NCBI GenBank assembly: GCA_964510055.1
Contig: CAZDZY010000008.1
Span: 1-45,264, forward strand
DNA from: DTFZ01 sp964510055
GTDB taxonomy: Bacteria; Bacillota; Clostridia; Christensenellales; SZUA-584
Reading direction: 5' to 3'
Length of the DNA: 45,264 nt
Part shown: piece after piece, positions 24,073 to 32,005 of the stretch
Numbering within the stretch: position 1 is the stretch's first letter
Layout of the letters: each line of letters starts with the position of its first letter
Program-made: the position numbers and the translations under genes
Notes under the pieces: generated by a model
Told to the model about the DNA's origin: nothing
Seen by the model: the letters and a program-made list of their open reading frames with translations, nothing else
The model's database searches: none

Positions 24073-25796
24073 GCCAATTCCTCCAAAGAGAGCTGGGACG
24101 ATACTATCTCCCTGTATGTGCCGCAGCTTTTCAAAAGTTCTTTATGCTTGCCCTGGCCGACGACCTTGCCTTCGTCGAGAACTATTATATTATCCGCGTT
24201 CATCACGGTGCTTACCCTCTGCGCGACGATGAATACAGTCGAGTTCTCTATTTCTGCCGACAGGGCATGGCGCAGCTTCGCGTCAGTCTTAAAATCGAGG
24301 GCGGAAAAGCTGTCGTCAAATATATACACTTCGGGCTTCCTTACCAGCGCGCGCGCTATGGACAGCCTCTGTTTCTGACCTCCCGAAAAGTTCGTGCCGT
24401 CCTGCGCTACCGCGGCCTCTATACCGCCTTCCTGTTCCGAAACGAAATCCGCAGCCTGCGCTATGTCTATCGCGCGCATTATTTCTTCTTGAGTTGCGTC
24501 GTCTTTGCCGTAACGTATGTTGCTTGCAATCGTTCCGCTCACAAGGCTTACCTTCTGCGGAACGAAACCGATGCGTTTGCGCAGCGCTTCCTGGGGATAA
24601 TCCTTAACGTCCACGCCGTCCACAAGCACCGTCCCTTCGGTCGCGTCGTAAAATCTGGGAATCAGCCTTACGAGCGTCGATTTGCCCGAGCCGGTGCTGC
24701 CTATTACGGCTGTCACCTCGCCGGGCTTTGCCGTAAAAGAAACGCCGGATATCGCCGGCTCCTCAGAACCGTGATATTTAAAGCTCACGTTTTTGAACTC
24801 GACGTACCCTTTTTGCTTTGTTTCAGGTTCGGCATCAGTCGTATCGACGACGCTGGGCTTTAAGCTGAATATCTCGTTTATGCGCTCCGCCGAAGCCTGC
24901 GCCCTCGGCAGCATCACGAACATCATAGTAGCCATTATGAGCGCGAACATAGTCTGCATCACATACTGCTGGAACGCCATAAGGTCGCCTACGTTCGTAT
25001 CCCCGGTATCCACGAGGTGGCCGCCGAACCATATCACGAGCACCATCGCGACGTTCAGCAGCAGCATTATAGCCGGGAACATCGCTCCCATCCAGCGGTA
25101 AACGGATACCGACGTGTCCGTAAGGTCTTTGTTCGCTTCGCTGAACCGCTGCTGCTCATAATCAGTCTTGTTAAAAGCGCGTATGACGCGTATGCCGGTG
25201 AGGCCTTCGCGCAGCACCAGGTTTACCCTGTCTACCTTTTTCTGCAGCGACTTGAACAGCGGTATGACTTTGAGCGCTATGGCGAGTATCACGGCGGACA
25301 TTACAATGATGATCGCGACGATGAGCCACGACAGGTGCGCGTCTTTCTGTATCGCCATTATTATGCCGCCCACGGCCGTTATGGGCGCGCCCAGCATCAT
25401 TGCCAGTATCATGACCATGACGTTCTGTATCTGCGTCACGTCGTTGGTCGAACGCGTAATAAGAGACGCGGTGCCTATCTTATCGAATTCGCCCAGCGAA
25501 TACCCTTCCACAGCGGCGAATATATCGCGGCGCAGGTTCTTCGCGAAGCCCACCGCGGTTTTAGAGGAAAAATACCTTCCGATAATCGTACAGACAGTAA
25601 CGATGAGCGAAAAAACCAGCATTACGAGCCCTGTCCGGATTATGAAACCGATGTCCTGAAGCACCACGCCCTTGTTGACGATGTCGGACATCAGGTTCGG
25701 CAGGTAGAGCTGGCTTATCGATTGCACCGCCGTAAGCAGCACGATGAGTACCACCTGCCACTTATACGGTTTAAAATACCTGAAAAGTTTTAACAT
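24069..25796 (-). CDS. ABC exporter subunit with degenerate nucleotide site
   Basis: 575 residues from ATG 25796 (MLKLFRYFKPYKW, preceded by AAAGGAACAGGA). An ATG at 25820, one base after the TetR stop, would add eight residues. The six-helix exporter domain is followed by the ATPase: Walker A GSTGSGKS, signature FSGGQKQ, and Walker B VYIFDDSFSALD, where Asp replaces the catalytic Glu, as in the non-catalytic half of heterodimeric exporters (TmrA/BmrC type). It pairs with the next gene. The operon order TetR, ABC, ABC points to drug- or metabolite-induced efflux. Confidence 0.92.
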   Translation of the reverse strand: MLKLFRYFKPYKWQVVLIVLLTAVQSISQLYLPNLMSDIVNKGVVLQDIGFIIRTGLVMLVFSLIVTVCTIIGRYFSSKTAVGFAKNLRRDIFAAVEGYSLGEFDKIGTASLITRSTNDVTQIQNVMVMILAMMLGAPITAVGGIIMAIQKDAHLSWLIVAIIIVMSAVILAIALKVIPLFKSLQKKVDRVNLVLREGLTGIRVIRAFNKTDYEQQRFSEANKDLTDTSVSVYRWMGAMFPAIMLLLNVAMVLVIWFGGHLVDTGDTNVGDLMAFQQYVMQTMFALIMATMMFVMLPRAQASAERINEIFSLKPSVVDTTDAEPETKQKGYVEFKNVSFKYHGSEEPAISGVSFTAKPGEVTAVIGSTGSGKSTLVRLIPRFYDATEGTVLVDGVDVKDYPQEALRKRIGFVPQKVSLVSGTIASNIRYGKDDATQEEIMRAIDIAQAADFVSEQEGGIEAAVAQDGTNFSGGQKQRLSIARALVRKPEVYIFDDSFSALDFKTDAKLRHALSAEIENSTVFIVAQRVSTVMNADNIIVLDEGKVVGQGKHKELLKSCGTYREIVSSQLSLEELA

Positions 25797-25821
25797 TCCT
25801 GTTCCTTTCTTATAAAACATT

Positions 25822-26394
25822 TTAACCTTGCGGGGACGATTTTAAGACGCTTATCACCTTATCCAGCATCCACGCAAAGTAGTTTTCATCGCTTTTTTGG
25901 CCTGATACTATATCCTTTATAAGATAACCCGCGATATTTGAGACATAGAACTTTGTAGCCATAACGGGGTCGGCGTCCGTCTCCCCTTTTCTTTTCATCG
26001 CCTCGAAGTATTTTACGAGCGTCTGCTCCGAGTGGTGCTCTCTTTTTTTAAGATTTAACTCATGGGCGGAGTTCCTTATCTTATCGCGCATTATCATTCG
26101 CAGTGTCGGCGCGCTTTTGCTGTAAGCTTCCTTCATATTATAGGCTATCTGCTTTAAATCGACCTCGAGGTCAAACGCCGCTTCGTTCTCCAGATATTCG
26201 TCTATCCTGTAAGGGTGTATGCAGCTGTGCACCGTTTCTTCGAACAGCCTGCGCTTGCTCTCAAAGTGGCGGAACAGCGTTACTTCGCTCACTCCCGCGA
26301 GGTCGGCAATTTCTTTTGTTGTCGCCGCGGCAAAACCGTTTTTTTCAAACAGCTCTTTTGCCGCCTCTATTATCTTTTCATGTGTGTCAGCCAT
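25822..26394 (-). CDS. TetR-family repressor of the ABC exporter operon
   Basis: 190 residues. The N-terminal HTH (about 1-48) runs KIIEAAKELFEKNGFAAATTKEIADLAGVSEVTLFRHFESKRRLFEE, a classical TetR/AcrR match. The C-terminal ligand domain is not assignable. The gene is first in an operon with the two ABC genes (1-25 bp gap). Its promoter carries a perfect 12-bp palindrome over the -10 region, so autorepression and control of the exporter by the pump substrate are likely. Confidence 0.93.
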   Translation of the reverse strand: MADTHEKIIEAAKELFEKNGFAAATTKEIADLAGVSEVTLFRHFESKRRLFEETVHSCIHPYRIDEYLENEAAFDLEVDLKQIAYNMKEAYSKSAPTLRMIMRDKIRNSAHELNLKKREHHSEQTLVKYFEAMKRKGETDADPVMATKFYVSNIAGYLIKDIVSGQKSDENYFAWMLDKVISVLKSSPQG

Positions 26395-26420
26395 ATATCT
26401 CTCCCATGTATCTAATGCAA

Positions 26421-26459
26421 GTAAGTACTTACATTACTATACGGACGCGGCCGTGTCAA
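26421..26459 (-). promoter_or_regulatory. Promoter and palindromic operator of the TetR-ABC operon
   Basis: Minus strand TTGACA (26459-26454), 17-bp spacer, TAATGT (26436-26431). The perfect palindrome GTAAGTACTTAC (26421-26432) overlaps the -10 end and the start site, ideal for a TetR dimer to block RNA polymerase. Confidence 0.75.
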
Positions 26460-26523
26460 TGAGTGTAAGAAATTTGTTCACACACTATTAATCTTTTAAC
26501 GTGTTTTTTGATACATGCATCGG

Positions 26524-26553
26524 TTGCGATTCTTTGCGCGGGTACTATATAAT
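26524..26553 (+). promoter_or_regulatory. Promoter of apbE, positioned for a leaderless mRNA
   Basis: TTGCGA (26524-26529), 18-bp spacer, consensus TATAAT (26548-26553). The expected start site, about 7 bases on, coincides with the apbE ATG at 26560. No ribosome site precedes that ATG. Confidence 0.6.
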
Positions 26554-26559
26554 AGACAT

Positions 26560-27555
26560 ATGAAAAGATATATTATTGCAGCGGCCCTCTGTGTTATTTT
26601 ATTAGCCGGATGCGCGGATACTTCGGCACAGAGCGAAAGCTTTTCGCTAAACACCATCTGCACGCAGCAGGTTTACGGGAGCAACGCGCAGCAGGCAATA
26701 AATGAAGTAAACGGCATGCTGCAGGACATAACCAATACTATGTCTATGAACAAAGGTTCTGAGGTCTGCGCAATAAACGAAGCGGCCCCGGGCGTTACAG
26801 AAGTTTCGCAGGATACCGCTTATGTGATAGCACAAGCGGCGGAGATAGCGAAAGAAACGGGCGGAGCGTTCAACCCGGCGATAGGAGCCGTTACAGTGCT
26901 GTGGGATATAACGGGAAACCCGCGCGTGCCGGGCAAAGATGAAATAGACGGCGCTTTAAAACTAACGGACTACAATACGATAAGCATAGACGGCACGAAT
27001 ATATCGGTGGCGCAGAACGGGGTAAAAATCGATTTGGGAGGCATAGCGAAAGGCTATGCCGCGGATAAAGCCGTGGAAATATATAAAAAATACGGAATAG
27101 AAAGCGCGCTCTTAAACCTGGGCGGAAATGTGTACGCGTACGGCAAACGGCAGGACGGAAAAGATTACAGGATAGGCATACGCGACCCGCTGGGAAACGA
27201 GGGGGATACGGCGGCAATAGTGACGGTAAGCGATACATCCGTAGTTACTTCGGGAGTATACGAGAGGTATTTCGTAGAAAATGGAGTGACGTATCACCAT
27301 ATATTCGACCCAAAGACCGGGTATCCGGCAAATAACGGGCTCGTTTCTGTGACTATTGTATGCAAGAACAGCATGAAAGCGGACGGGCTGTCGACAGCGC
27401 TGTTCGTGATGGGGCTGGATAAGGGATTGGAGTTCGCTAATGAGCAGCCGGATATACAGGCGGTATTTATTACGAATGACAGAAAAGTCTGCGTTACAGA
27501 CGGATTGAAGGAAAGCATTGAGATAACGAATGAAACATATACTCTCGAAAGCTGA
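26560..27555 (+). CDS. apbE: FAD:protein FMN transferase ApbE (lipoprotein)
   Basis: 331 residues from ATG 26560 (MKRYIIAAALC); a longer reading from 26515 would place 15 codons before the signal peptide. The lipobox is LLAGC (Cys18). ApbE motifs follow: TMSMNKGSEVCAIN, GGAFNPAIGAV, DLGGIAKGYAADKA near residue 165, LNLGGNVYAYG, SVVTSGVYERYF, HHIFDPKTGYP and MKADGLSTALFVMG. The enzyme attaches FMN from FAD to Thr/Ser of extracytoplasmic redox proteins, using Mg2+. No flavinylation target lies in the window. The next gene overlaps by 26 bp. Confidence 0.95.
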   Translation: MKRYIIAAALCVILLAGCADTSAQSESFSLNTICTQQVYGSNAQQAINEVNGMLQDITNTMSMNKGSEVCAINEAAPGVTEVSQDTAYVIAQAAEIAKETGGAFNPAIGAVTVLWDITGNPRVPGKDEIDGALKLTDYNTISIDGTNISVAQNGVKIDLGGIAKGYAADKAVEIYKKYGIESALLNLGGNVYAYGKRQDGKDYRIGIRDPLGNEGDTAAIVTVSDTSVVTSGVYERYFVENGVTYHHIFDPKTGYPANNGLVSVTIVCKNSMKADGLSTALFVMGLDKGLEFANEQPDIQAVFITNDRKVCVTDGLKESIEITNETYTLES

Positions 27556-27883
27556 CATAGCGCTTTTTATATTGATCATTATCATTGCTGTGACAGGCAT
27601 GATACTCATGTCGGGCTCGGGGGGAGGAAGCACGGCTGTAGTCCGCGTTGACGGAAAAGTATACAGGCAGGTGGCCTTAAGCGTCGGCCAGTCTTTCCGT
27701 ATAGGAAACGTGAAGATAGAGGTCAAAGACGGAGCTATAGCGTTTACAGAGTCGGACTGCCCGGGGAAAGAATGCGTCAGGTCAGGCTGGCTGAAAGTCC
27801 CCGGAGCAAGCGCTGCGTGCCTTCCCAACAGGGTATCGATAACCGTAGAGGGCGAAAGCGGGGTGGACGCGATTGCGGAGTAA
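27530..27883 (+). CDS. NusG domain II (NusG_II) membrane-anchored protein
   Basis: 117 residues. One N-terminal helix (about 8-28) is followed by a beta-rich NusG_II domain outside the membrane, with the family's CPGKEC (residues about 83-88) and a third Cys in ASAACLPN. Despite the name it is not a transcription factor. The family is frequently found between apbE and Gx transporter genes in Clostridia and may take part in extracytoplasmic flavin electron transfer; its precise role is not known. It overlaps apbE by 26 bp and the next gene by 11 bp. Confidence 0.88.
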   Translation: MKHILSKADIALFILIIIIAVTGMILMSGSGGGSTAVVRVDGKVYRQVALSVGQSFRIGNVKIEVKDGAIAFTESDCPGKECVRSGWLKVPGASAACLPNRVSITVEGESGVDAIAE

Positions 27884-28406
27884 CGTATCTGCCAGAAAAA
27901 TAGCGCTGTTTGGCGCGCTGCTTTCAATATCGCTCGTTCTTTCCATCGTCGAGAGCATGCTTGGCGCGCTTCTTCCGCTTCCGGTGCCGGGTGTAAAGCT
28001 CGGCCTCGCGAATATAATATCGATGTTTCTGCTGAGTTATTTCTCGCTTGCTTCAGCGCTTACTGTCGGGATACTGCGCACGTTCTTAGCGTCGCTGTTT
28101 GCGGGCGGGTTCGGGATGTTCCTTTACTCCGCTCCGGGCGCTGTGATCAGCATACTCTTCATGTACGCCGCGCTTCGTTTCATAAAGCCGCTATCTATCG
28201 TGGGCGTTTCCATGATAGGCGCGTGCGTGCACAACATGGCGCAGGTGCTTGTGGCGGTGCTGATGACGGGCGAGATCCATTTATTCTATTACGCGTTCAT
28301 ACTGTTATTAGTGGGCGCCGTTTCGGGGACCATAACGGGCATAGTCGCGCGGGCTTTGTTCGGCAGGGCCGCAAAGGCGCTGAATATACGCACAGCTCAG
28401 GCGTAA
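27873..28406 (+). CDS. Gx transporter / heptaprenyl diphosphate synthase component I family membrane protein
   Basis: 177 residues with five or six membrane helices. The conserved N-terminal part (ARKIALFGALLSISLVLSIVES) and the PVPGVKLGLANIISM block are typical of this ECF-S-like family, often labelled heptaprenyl diphosphate synthase component I. It starts at TTG 27873 with GGGGTGG upstream, overlapping the NusG_II gene by 11 bp. A transport role for a small molecule supplying the ApbE system or the quinone pathway is plausible but unproven. Confidence 0.85.
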   Translation: MRSNVSARKIALFGALLSISLVLSIVESMLGALLPLPVPGVKLGLANIISMFLLSYFSLASALTVGILRTFLASLFAGGFGMFLYSAPGAVISILFMYAALRFIKPLSIVGVSMIGACVHNMAQVLVAVLMTGEIHLFYYAFILLLVGAVSGTITGIVARALFGRAAKALNIRTAQA

Positions 28407-28434
28407 AATATAAACGCAGGTCAGGAGGTATCGT

Positions 28435-29127
28435 ATGTATCTGCCATATTATTTTGATTGGACTATACTGCTGATAATACCCGGCATAATAGCTGCCGTA
28501 TGGGCGCAGTCGAAGGTGAACAAAGCGTACAGGATATACTCGAAGATATCTGTATCGAGCGGTATAACGGGAAGGGAAGCGGCGCAGCGCATACTCGAAA
28601 TGGGCGGCGTCCGCGGAGTTGAAATACAGGCGGGGAGCGGAATACTTTCCGATAACTATAATCCGAGGAAAAGGACTCTCAATCTCTCCGAGGCAAATTA
28701 CGCGGGCAGCTCCGTCGCGGCGGTCGCGGTGGCCGCGCACGAGACGGGGCACGCTTTGCAGCACAGCGACGGTTTTTTCCCGCTGCAGATAAGGAGCCTT
28801 ATTGCGCCCGTTGTTAGCTTCGCGTCTTATATGCTCTGGCCTTTGCTGATACTGGGGATGATGGCGGGCTTCGCCGCTCAGACGATAGATATCGCCGTCT
28901 ATGTATTCCTGGGGATATTTTTATTCCAGCTTATCACGCTGCCGGTGGAATACAACGCGTCGCGCCGCGCGCTCGCAGCTCTGGTTTCGGGGAATATTCT
29001 TAATGAAGAAGAGATATACGGCGCAAAGCAGATGCTCAGCGCGGCCGCGCTGACTTACGTTGCAGCGACGCTTGTAGCGCTGCTCAACGTTATCCGTTTT
29101 GCCGCGTTATCGAGGCGGAGAAATTAG
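28435..29127 (+). CDS. YugP-type membrane zinc metallopeptidase
   Basis: 230 residues. The first helix (about 9-24) is followed by a soluble stretch and the zinc motif HETGH (residues 102-106), then three further helices; the LPVEYNASRRALAAL block (about 180-194) supplies the third ligand region. This matches the Zn_peptidase_2 family (B. subtilis YugP). Its substrates are unknown; a role in membrane protein turnover is presumed. It follows the Gx transporter by 28 bp with an AGGAGG ribosome site, so it may end the apbE operon. Confidence 0.9.
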   Translation: MYLPYYFDWTILLIIPGIIAAVWAQSKVNKAYRIYSKISVSSGITGREAAQRILEMGGVRGVEIQAGSGILSDNYNPRKRTLNLSEANYAGSSVAAVAVAAHETGHALQHSDGFFPLQIRSLIAPVVSFASYMLWPLLILGMMAGFAAQTIDIAVYVFLGIFLFQLITLPVEYNASRRALAALVSGNILNEEEIYGAKQMLSAAALTYVAATLVALLNVIRFAALSRRRN

Positions 29128-29198
29128 TAATAACGGGCGTTTGCAAAAAGAAATAATAAAAAAATGAAGGTATTCAGGGAAAATTAGTATTTATTACT

Positions 29199-29253
29199 GC
29201 CTGCCGTGTATGTTATTATAGTAAGAACCGTAAAAACGGTTACGTCGGCAGGC
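29199..29253 (+). promoter_or_regulatory. tkt upstream region: extended -10 promoter inside an inverted repeat
   Basis: GCCTGCCG (29199-29206) and CGGCAGGC (29246-29253) form an 8-bp inverted repeat around an extended -10 element, TGTTATTAT (29211-29219). Inside lies a second hairpin AACCGT/ACGGTT with AAAA loop (29226-29241), where the transcript would begin. It may be an operator or leader structure. Confidence 0.4.
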
Positions 29254-29294
29254 TATTTATTTGATATGGAGAAATAATTCAGGGAGGAAGATAA

Positions 29295-31274
29295 ATGAAC
29301 GACATCGACAGGCTGTCAATAAACACTTTGAGGATACTATCTGCGGAAGGAGTACAGAAGGCTGACAGCGGCCACCCGGGGCTGCCGCTTGGGGCGGCGC
29401 CTATGGCTTATACCCTTTGGTCGAGGCACTTAAAACATAACCCTAAAAATCCGGATTGGGCAAACAGGGATAGGTTCGTATTGTCTGCCGGTCACGGCTC
29501 GATGCTGCTGTATTCCCTATTGCATATATTCGGTTACGGGGCGACTATAGAAGACCTGAAAAACTTCAGGCAGATGGGTTCCAAGACGGCGGGACACCCC
29601 GAATACCGGCATATACCCGGCATAGAAACGACTACCGGGCCGCTGGGGCAGGGCATAGCTAACGCGGTCGGCATGGCGATGGCGGAGGCGCATCTTGCCG
29701 CGATGTTCAATAAAGAGGGGTTCCCTGTGGTAGACCACTATACATACGCGCTGTCGGGAGACGGATGTCTTATGGAAGGAGTGGCGTCGGAAGCGTGCTC
29801 GCTCGCGGGAACGCAAAAGCTCGGCAAGCTCATACTTCTTTACGACCGCAACAAGATAACCATAGAGGGAGAAACTGACTTCGCTTTTGACGAAGACGTG
29901 GCTAAGAGGTTTGAGGCGTACGGCTGGCAGGTGCTGAATGTGGAAGACGGAAACGAGGACGTCGGAGGCATATCAAAGGCTATAGAGATGGCAAAAAGAG
30001 AGGCCGGCAAACCTTCGATAATCATTATAAAGACAGCGATAGGGTACGGGAGCCCGATGCAGGGCAGCGCAGCATGCCACGGCTCGCCGCTCGGAGAAGC
30101 TAATATCGCCGAGCTAAAGAAAACGCTCGGGTGGAGCTATGAAGGCAGCTTCGTAGTGCCGGAAGAAGTTAAAAAAGCTGCGAATGAACGGCAGAAGGAA
30201 TATTCCGCTGACGAAGCGAAATGGAACGCGATGTTCGAGGAATACCGAAAAGCATATCCGGATATGGCGAAGCTGTGGGATAATTGCTTTAACGGCGTTG
30301 ATGAAAGCGTGCTGAGCGACAAATCGCTCTATAAATTCGACAAAGCAATGGCAACCAGGGCGTCTTCGGGAATAGTACTGAACAGGCTCGCTGAAAAGCT
30401 GCCGGGGCTGTTCGGAGGCAGCGCGGATTTGGGGCCGTCTAACAAATCGGTATTGAACGGTAAAGCGTATTTCTCTCCCGTAACGAGGGAAGGGCAGAAC
30501 ATACATTTCGGTATAAGGGAATTCGCGATGGCGGCGATAGCCAACGGGCTTGCGCTGCACGGAGGCGTGATACCTTACGTCGCTACGTTTTTCGTGTTCA
30601 CCGACTATTTAAAGAACGCGGTGAGGATGTCAGCTCTTATGGGGCTGCCGGTAATATACGTAATGACGCACGACAGCATAGGCGTCGGCGAAGACGGGCC
30701 GACGCACCAGCCCATAGAGCAGCTCGCGTGCATGAGGGCTACGCCTAATACTCATATGTGGAGGCCGGCCGACTCGAAGGAGACCGCGGCCGCTTACCTT
30801 TCGGCGCTGAAAGCAAAAGCCCCGTCGGTCATAGCGCTGACAAGGCAGAACCTGCCGCTCTATGAGGAGACGGGCGAGGCTGCGCTTAAGGGCGCGTATG
30901 TGCTTAAGGATTTCGGCGCGGACCCGAACGTCGTGCTCATAGGCACGGGCAGCGAGGTAGAGCTTTGCATGAAGGCCGCGGCTAAACTTTTGGAAGAGGG
31001 GATCGCCGCCCGCGTGGTTTCCATGCCGTGTATGGACGTATTCGAGGAGCAGAGCGAAAGCTATAAGCAGAGCGTACTGCCCGACAAACTCGACAGGAGA
31101 GTTGTAGTGGAAGCCGGCTCGTCGTTCGGCTGGGCTAAATACGCCAAAGACAAGGGCGTGATAATCGCAATAGATACGTTCGGCGCGTCGGCGCCCGCGG
31201 AGCAGTTGTTCGAAAAGTACGGATTCACGGTAGAGAACGTTGTCGCGAAGGCGAAGGCAGCGCTGAAAAAATAA
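29295..31274 (+). CDS. tkt: Transketolase
   Basis: 659 residues, full length. The thiamine diphosphate domain begins near SADSGHPGLPLGAAPMAYTLW and holds the GDGCLMEGVASEA motif (about 157-169) and DRNKITIEG. The pyrimidine-binding domain has FGIREFAMAAIANGLALHGG, and the GVGEDGPTHQPIEQLA segment is typical. The C-terminal domain ends VENVVAKAKAALKK. It moves two-carbon units between sugar phosphates in the pentose phosphate pathway. GGGAGG precedes the ATG. The last ten codons and terminator recur at 33342-33416. Confidence 0.96.
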   Translation: MNDIDRLSINTLRILSAEGVQKADSGHPGLPLGAAPMAYTLWSRHLKHNPKNPDWANRDRFVLSAGHGSMLLYSLLHIFGYGATIEDLKNFRQMGSKTAGHPEYRHIPGIETTTGPLGQGIANAVGMAMAEAHLAAMFNKEGFPVVDHYTYALSGDGCLMEGVASEACSLAGTQKLGKLILLYDRNKITIEGETDFAFDEDVAKRFEAYGWQVLNVEDGNEDVGGISKAIEMAKREAGKPSIIIIKTAIGYGSPMQGSAACHGSPLGEANIAELKKTLGWSYEGSFVVPEEVKKAANERQKEYSADEAKWNAMFEEYRKAYPDMAKLWDNCFNGVDESVLSDKSLYKFDKAMATRASSGIVLNRLAEKLPGLFGGSADLGPSNKSVLNGKAYFSPVTREGQNIHFGIREFAMAAIANGLALHGGVIPYVATFFVFTDYLKNAVRMSALMGLPVIYVMTHDSIGVGEDGPTHQPIEQLACMRATPNTHMWRPADSKETAAAYLSALKAKAPSVIALTRQNLPLYEETGEAALKGAYVLKDFGADPNVVLIGTGSEVELCMKAAAKLLEEGIAARVVSMPCMDVFEEQSESYKQSVLPDKLDRRVVVEAGSSFGWAKYAKDKGVIIAIDTFGASAPAEQLFEKYGFTVENVVAKAKAALKK

Positions 31275-31319
31275 GGTTAGGATATGAAGAAAGAGGCTTG
31301 AGAGATAAGCCTCTTTTTT
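31245..31319 (+). repeat. Direct repeat copy 1: tkt 3' end and terminator
   Basis: This segment covers the last ten tkt codons, the stop and the terminator. The first 30 bases recur exactly at 33342-33371 and the rest is similar through the terminator, 2097 bp apart. The pair brackets the TetR / flavodoxin / phosphatidyltransferase genes. Confidence 0.9.
31290..31319 (+). terminator. tkt terminator
   Basis: A 10-bp stem AAAGAGGCTT (31290-31299) / AAGCCTCTTT (31307-31316) with a T-tract. Confidence 0.9.
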
Positions 31320-31332
31320 ATTAAAAAGACAC

Positions 31333-31361
31333 TTGACAGATACATAAAAAAGGAATATATT
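31333..31361 (+). promoter_or_regulatory. Promoter of the TetR / flavodoxin / CDP-AP cassette
   Basis: TTGACA (31333-31338), 17-bp spacer, TATATT (31356-31361), close to consensus. Confidence 0.75.
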
Positions 31362-31362
31362 A

Positions 31363-31394
31363 AACTAAGTTAAAATAATGGGAACTAAGTTAAA
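31363..31394 (+). promoter_or_regulatory. Tandem operator-like boxes at the TetR promoter
   Basis: AACTAAGTTAAA occurs at 31363-31374 and again at 31383-31394, exactly 20 bp (two helical turns) apart. The core AACT-A-AGTT is itself palindromic. The boxes cover the expected transcription start and are good candidates for binding the TetR protein encoded just downstream. Confidence 0.6.
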
Positions 31395-32004
31395 TATGGA
31401 GGGAAAGTTGAACGATATCCGAGAAGACGCCAAAAAAATTAAAAAAGAGTATGTGAAATCCAAGTTTGTTGATGCGGCAAAGACTATCATTGTAAAGGAC
31501 GGCGTATTAAACGTTACGGTAAGGAAGATCGCTGAGCTTACCGGATATTCTTACGCGACGATATACCATTATTTCAGCGATCTTGATGAGCTTCTGCTGG
31601 AGACAAAACTGTCGATGATACGGGATATGGTATTTCAAGGCGGGCAGGAGACAACAAAAACAGGCGACCCTCTGCAGCAAATGAAAGAGAATGCGCGGAT
31701 GCCTGTCGATTACTTTACCAATAATCCCAATGTATTCAGATTCTTTTATTCTTACGAAATGGATTCGCACAACGAGTCTGCAATGAGATCTCTTGAGCTT
31801 GAAAAAATGTATTACAACGATTTCCTGCCTTTTGCCGAAAGGGGGGTCATCAGGATGCAGGATATCCCGGCCATATCAAGAACGATACTCTATTCGGTCT
31901 TCGGCATGATAACGCTTTACCTCTCGGGTAATGGCCTTACAAAGGAAGAGATCTACAGGGATATAGACAGTATGATCGACATTATTCTGAAAGGAAACAG
32001 ATAA
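31378..32004 (+). CDS. TetR-family regulator of the flavodoxin cassette
   Basis: 208 residues from ATG 31378. The HTH lies near residues 28-75 (FVDAAKTIIVKDGVLNVTVRKIAELTGYSYATIYHYFSDLDELLLE), a good TetR match. The start is uncertain: ATG 31378 and ATG 31396 lack ribosome sites, while TTG 31408 is preceded by GGAGGG with 4-5 base spacing and would leave both operator-like boxes upstream of the gene. The ligand domain is not recognisable. The next gene starts 2 bp after the stop, so this regulator probably controls the flavodoxin and CDP-alcohol phosphatidyltransferase genes as well as itself. Confidence 0.9.
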   Translation: MGTKLNMEGKLNDIREDAKKIKKEYVKSKFVDAAKTIIVKDGVLNVTVRKIAELTGYSYATIYHYFSDLDELLLETKLSMIRDMVFQGGQETTKTGDPLQQMKENARMPVDYFTNNPNVFRFFYSYEMDSHNESAMRSLELEKMYYNDFLPFAERGVIRMQDIPAISRTILYSVFGMITLYLSGNGLTKEEIYRDIDSMIDIILKGNR

Positions 32005-32005
32005 A

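Noticed and set aside
23447..24232. 261-codon plus-strand ORF opposite the ABC genes
   Set aside because: Antisense to the well-supported ABC exporter subunit; composition is that of a reverse-frame shadow.
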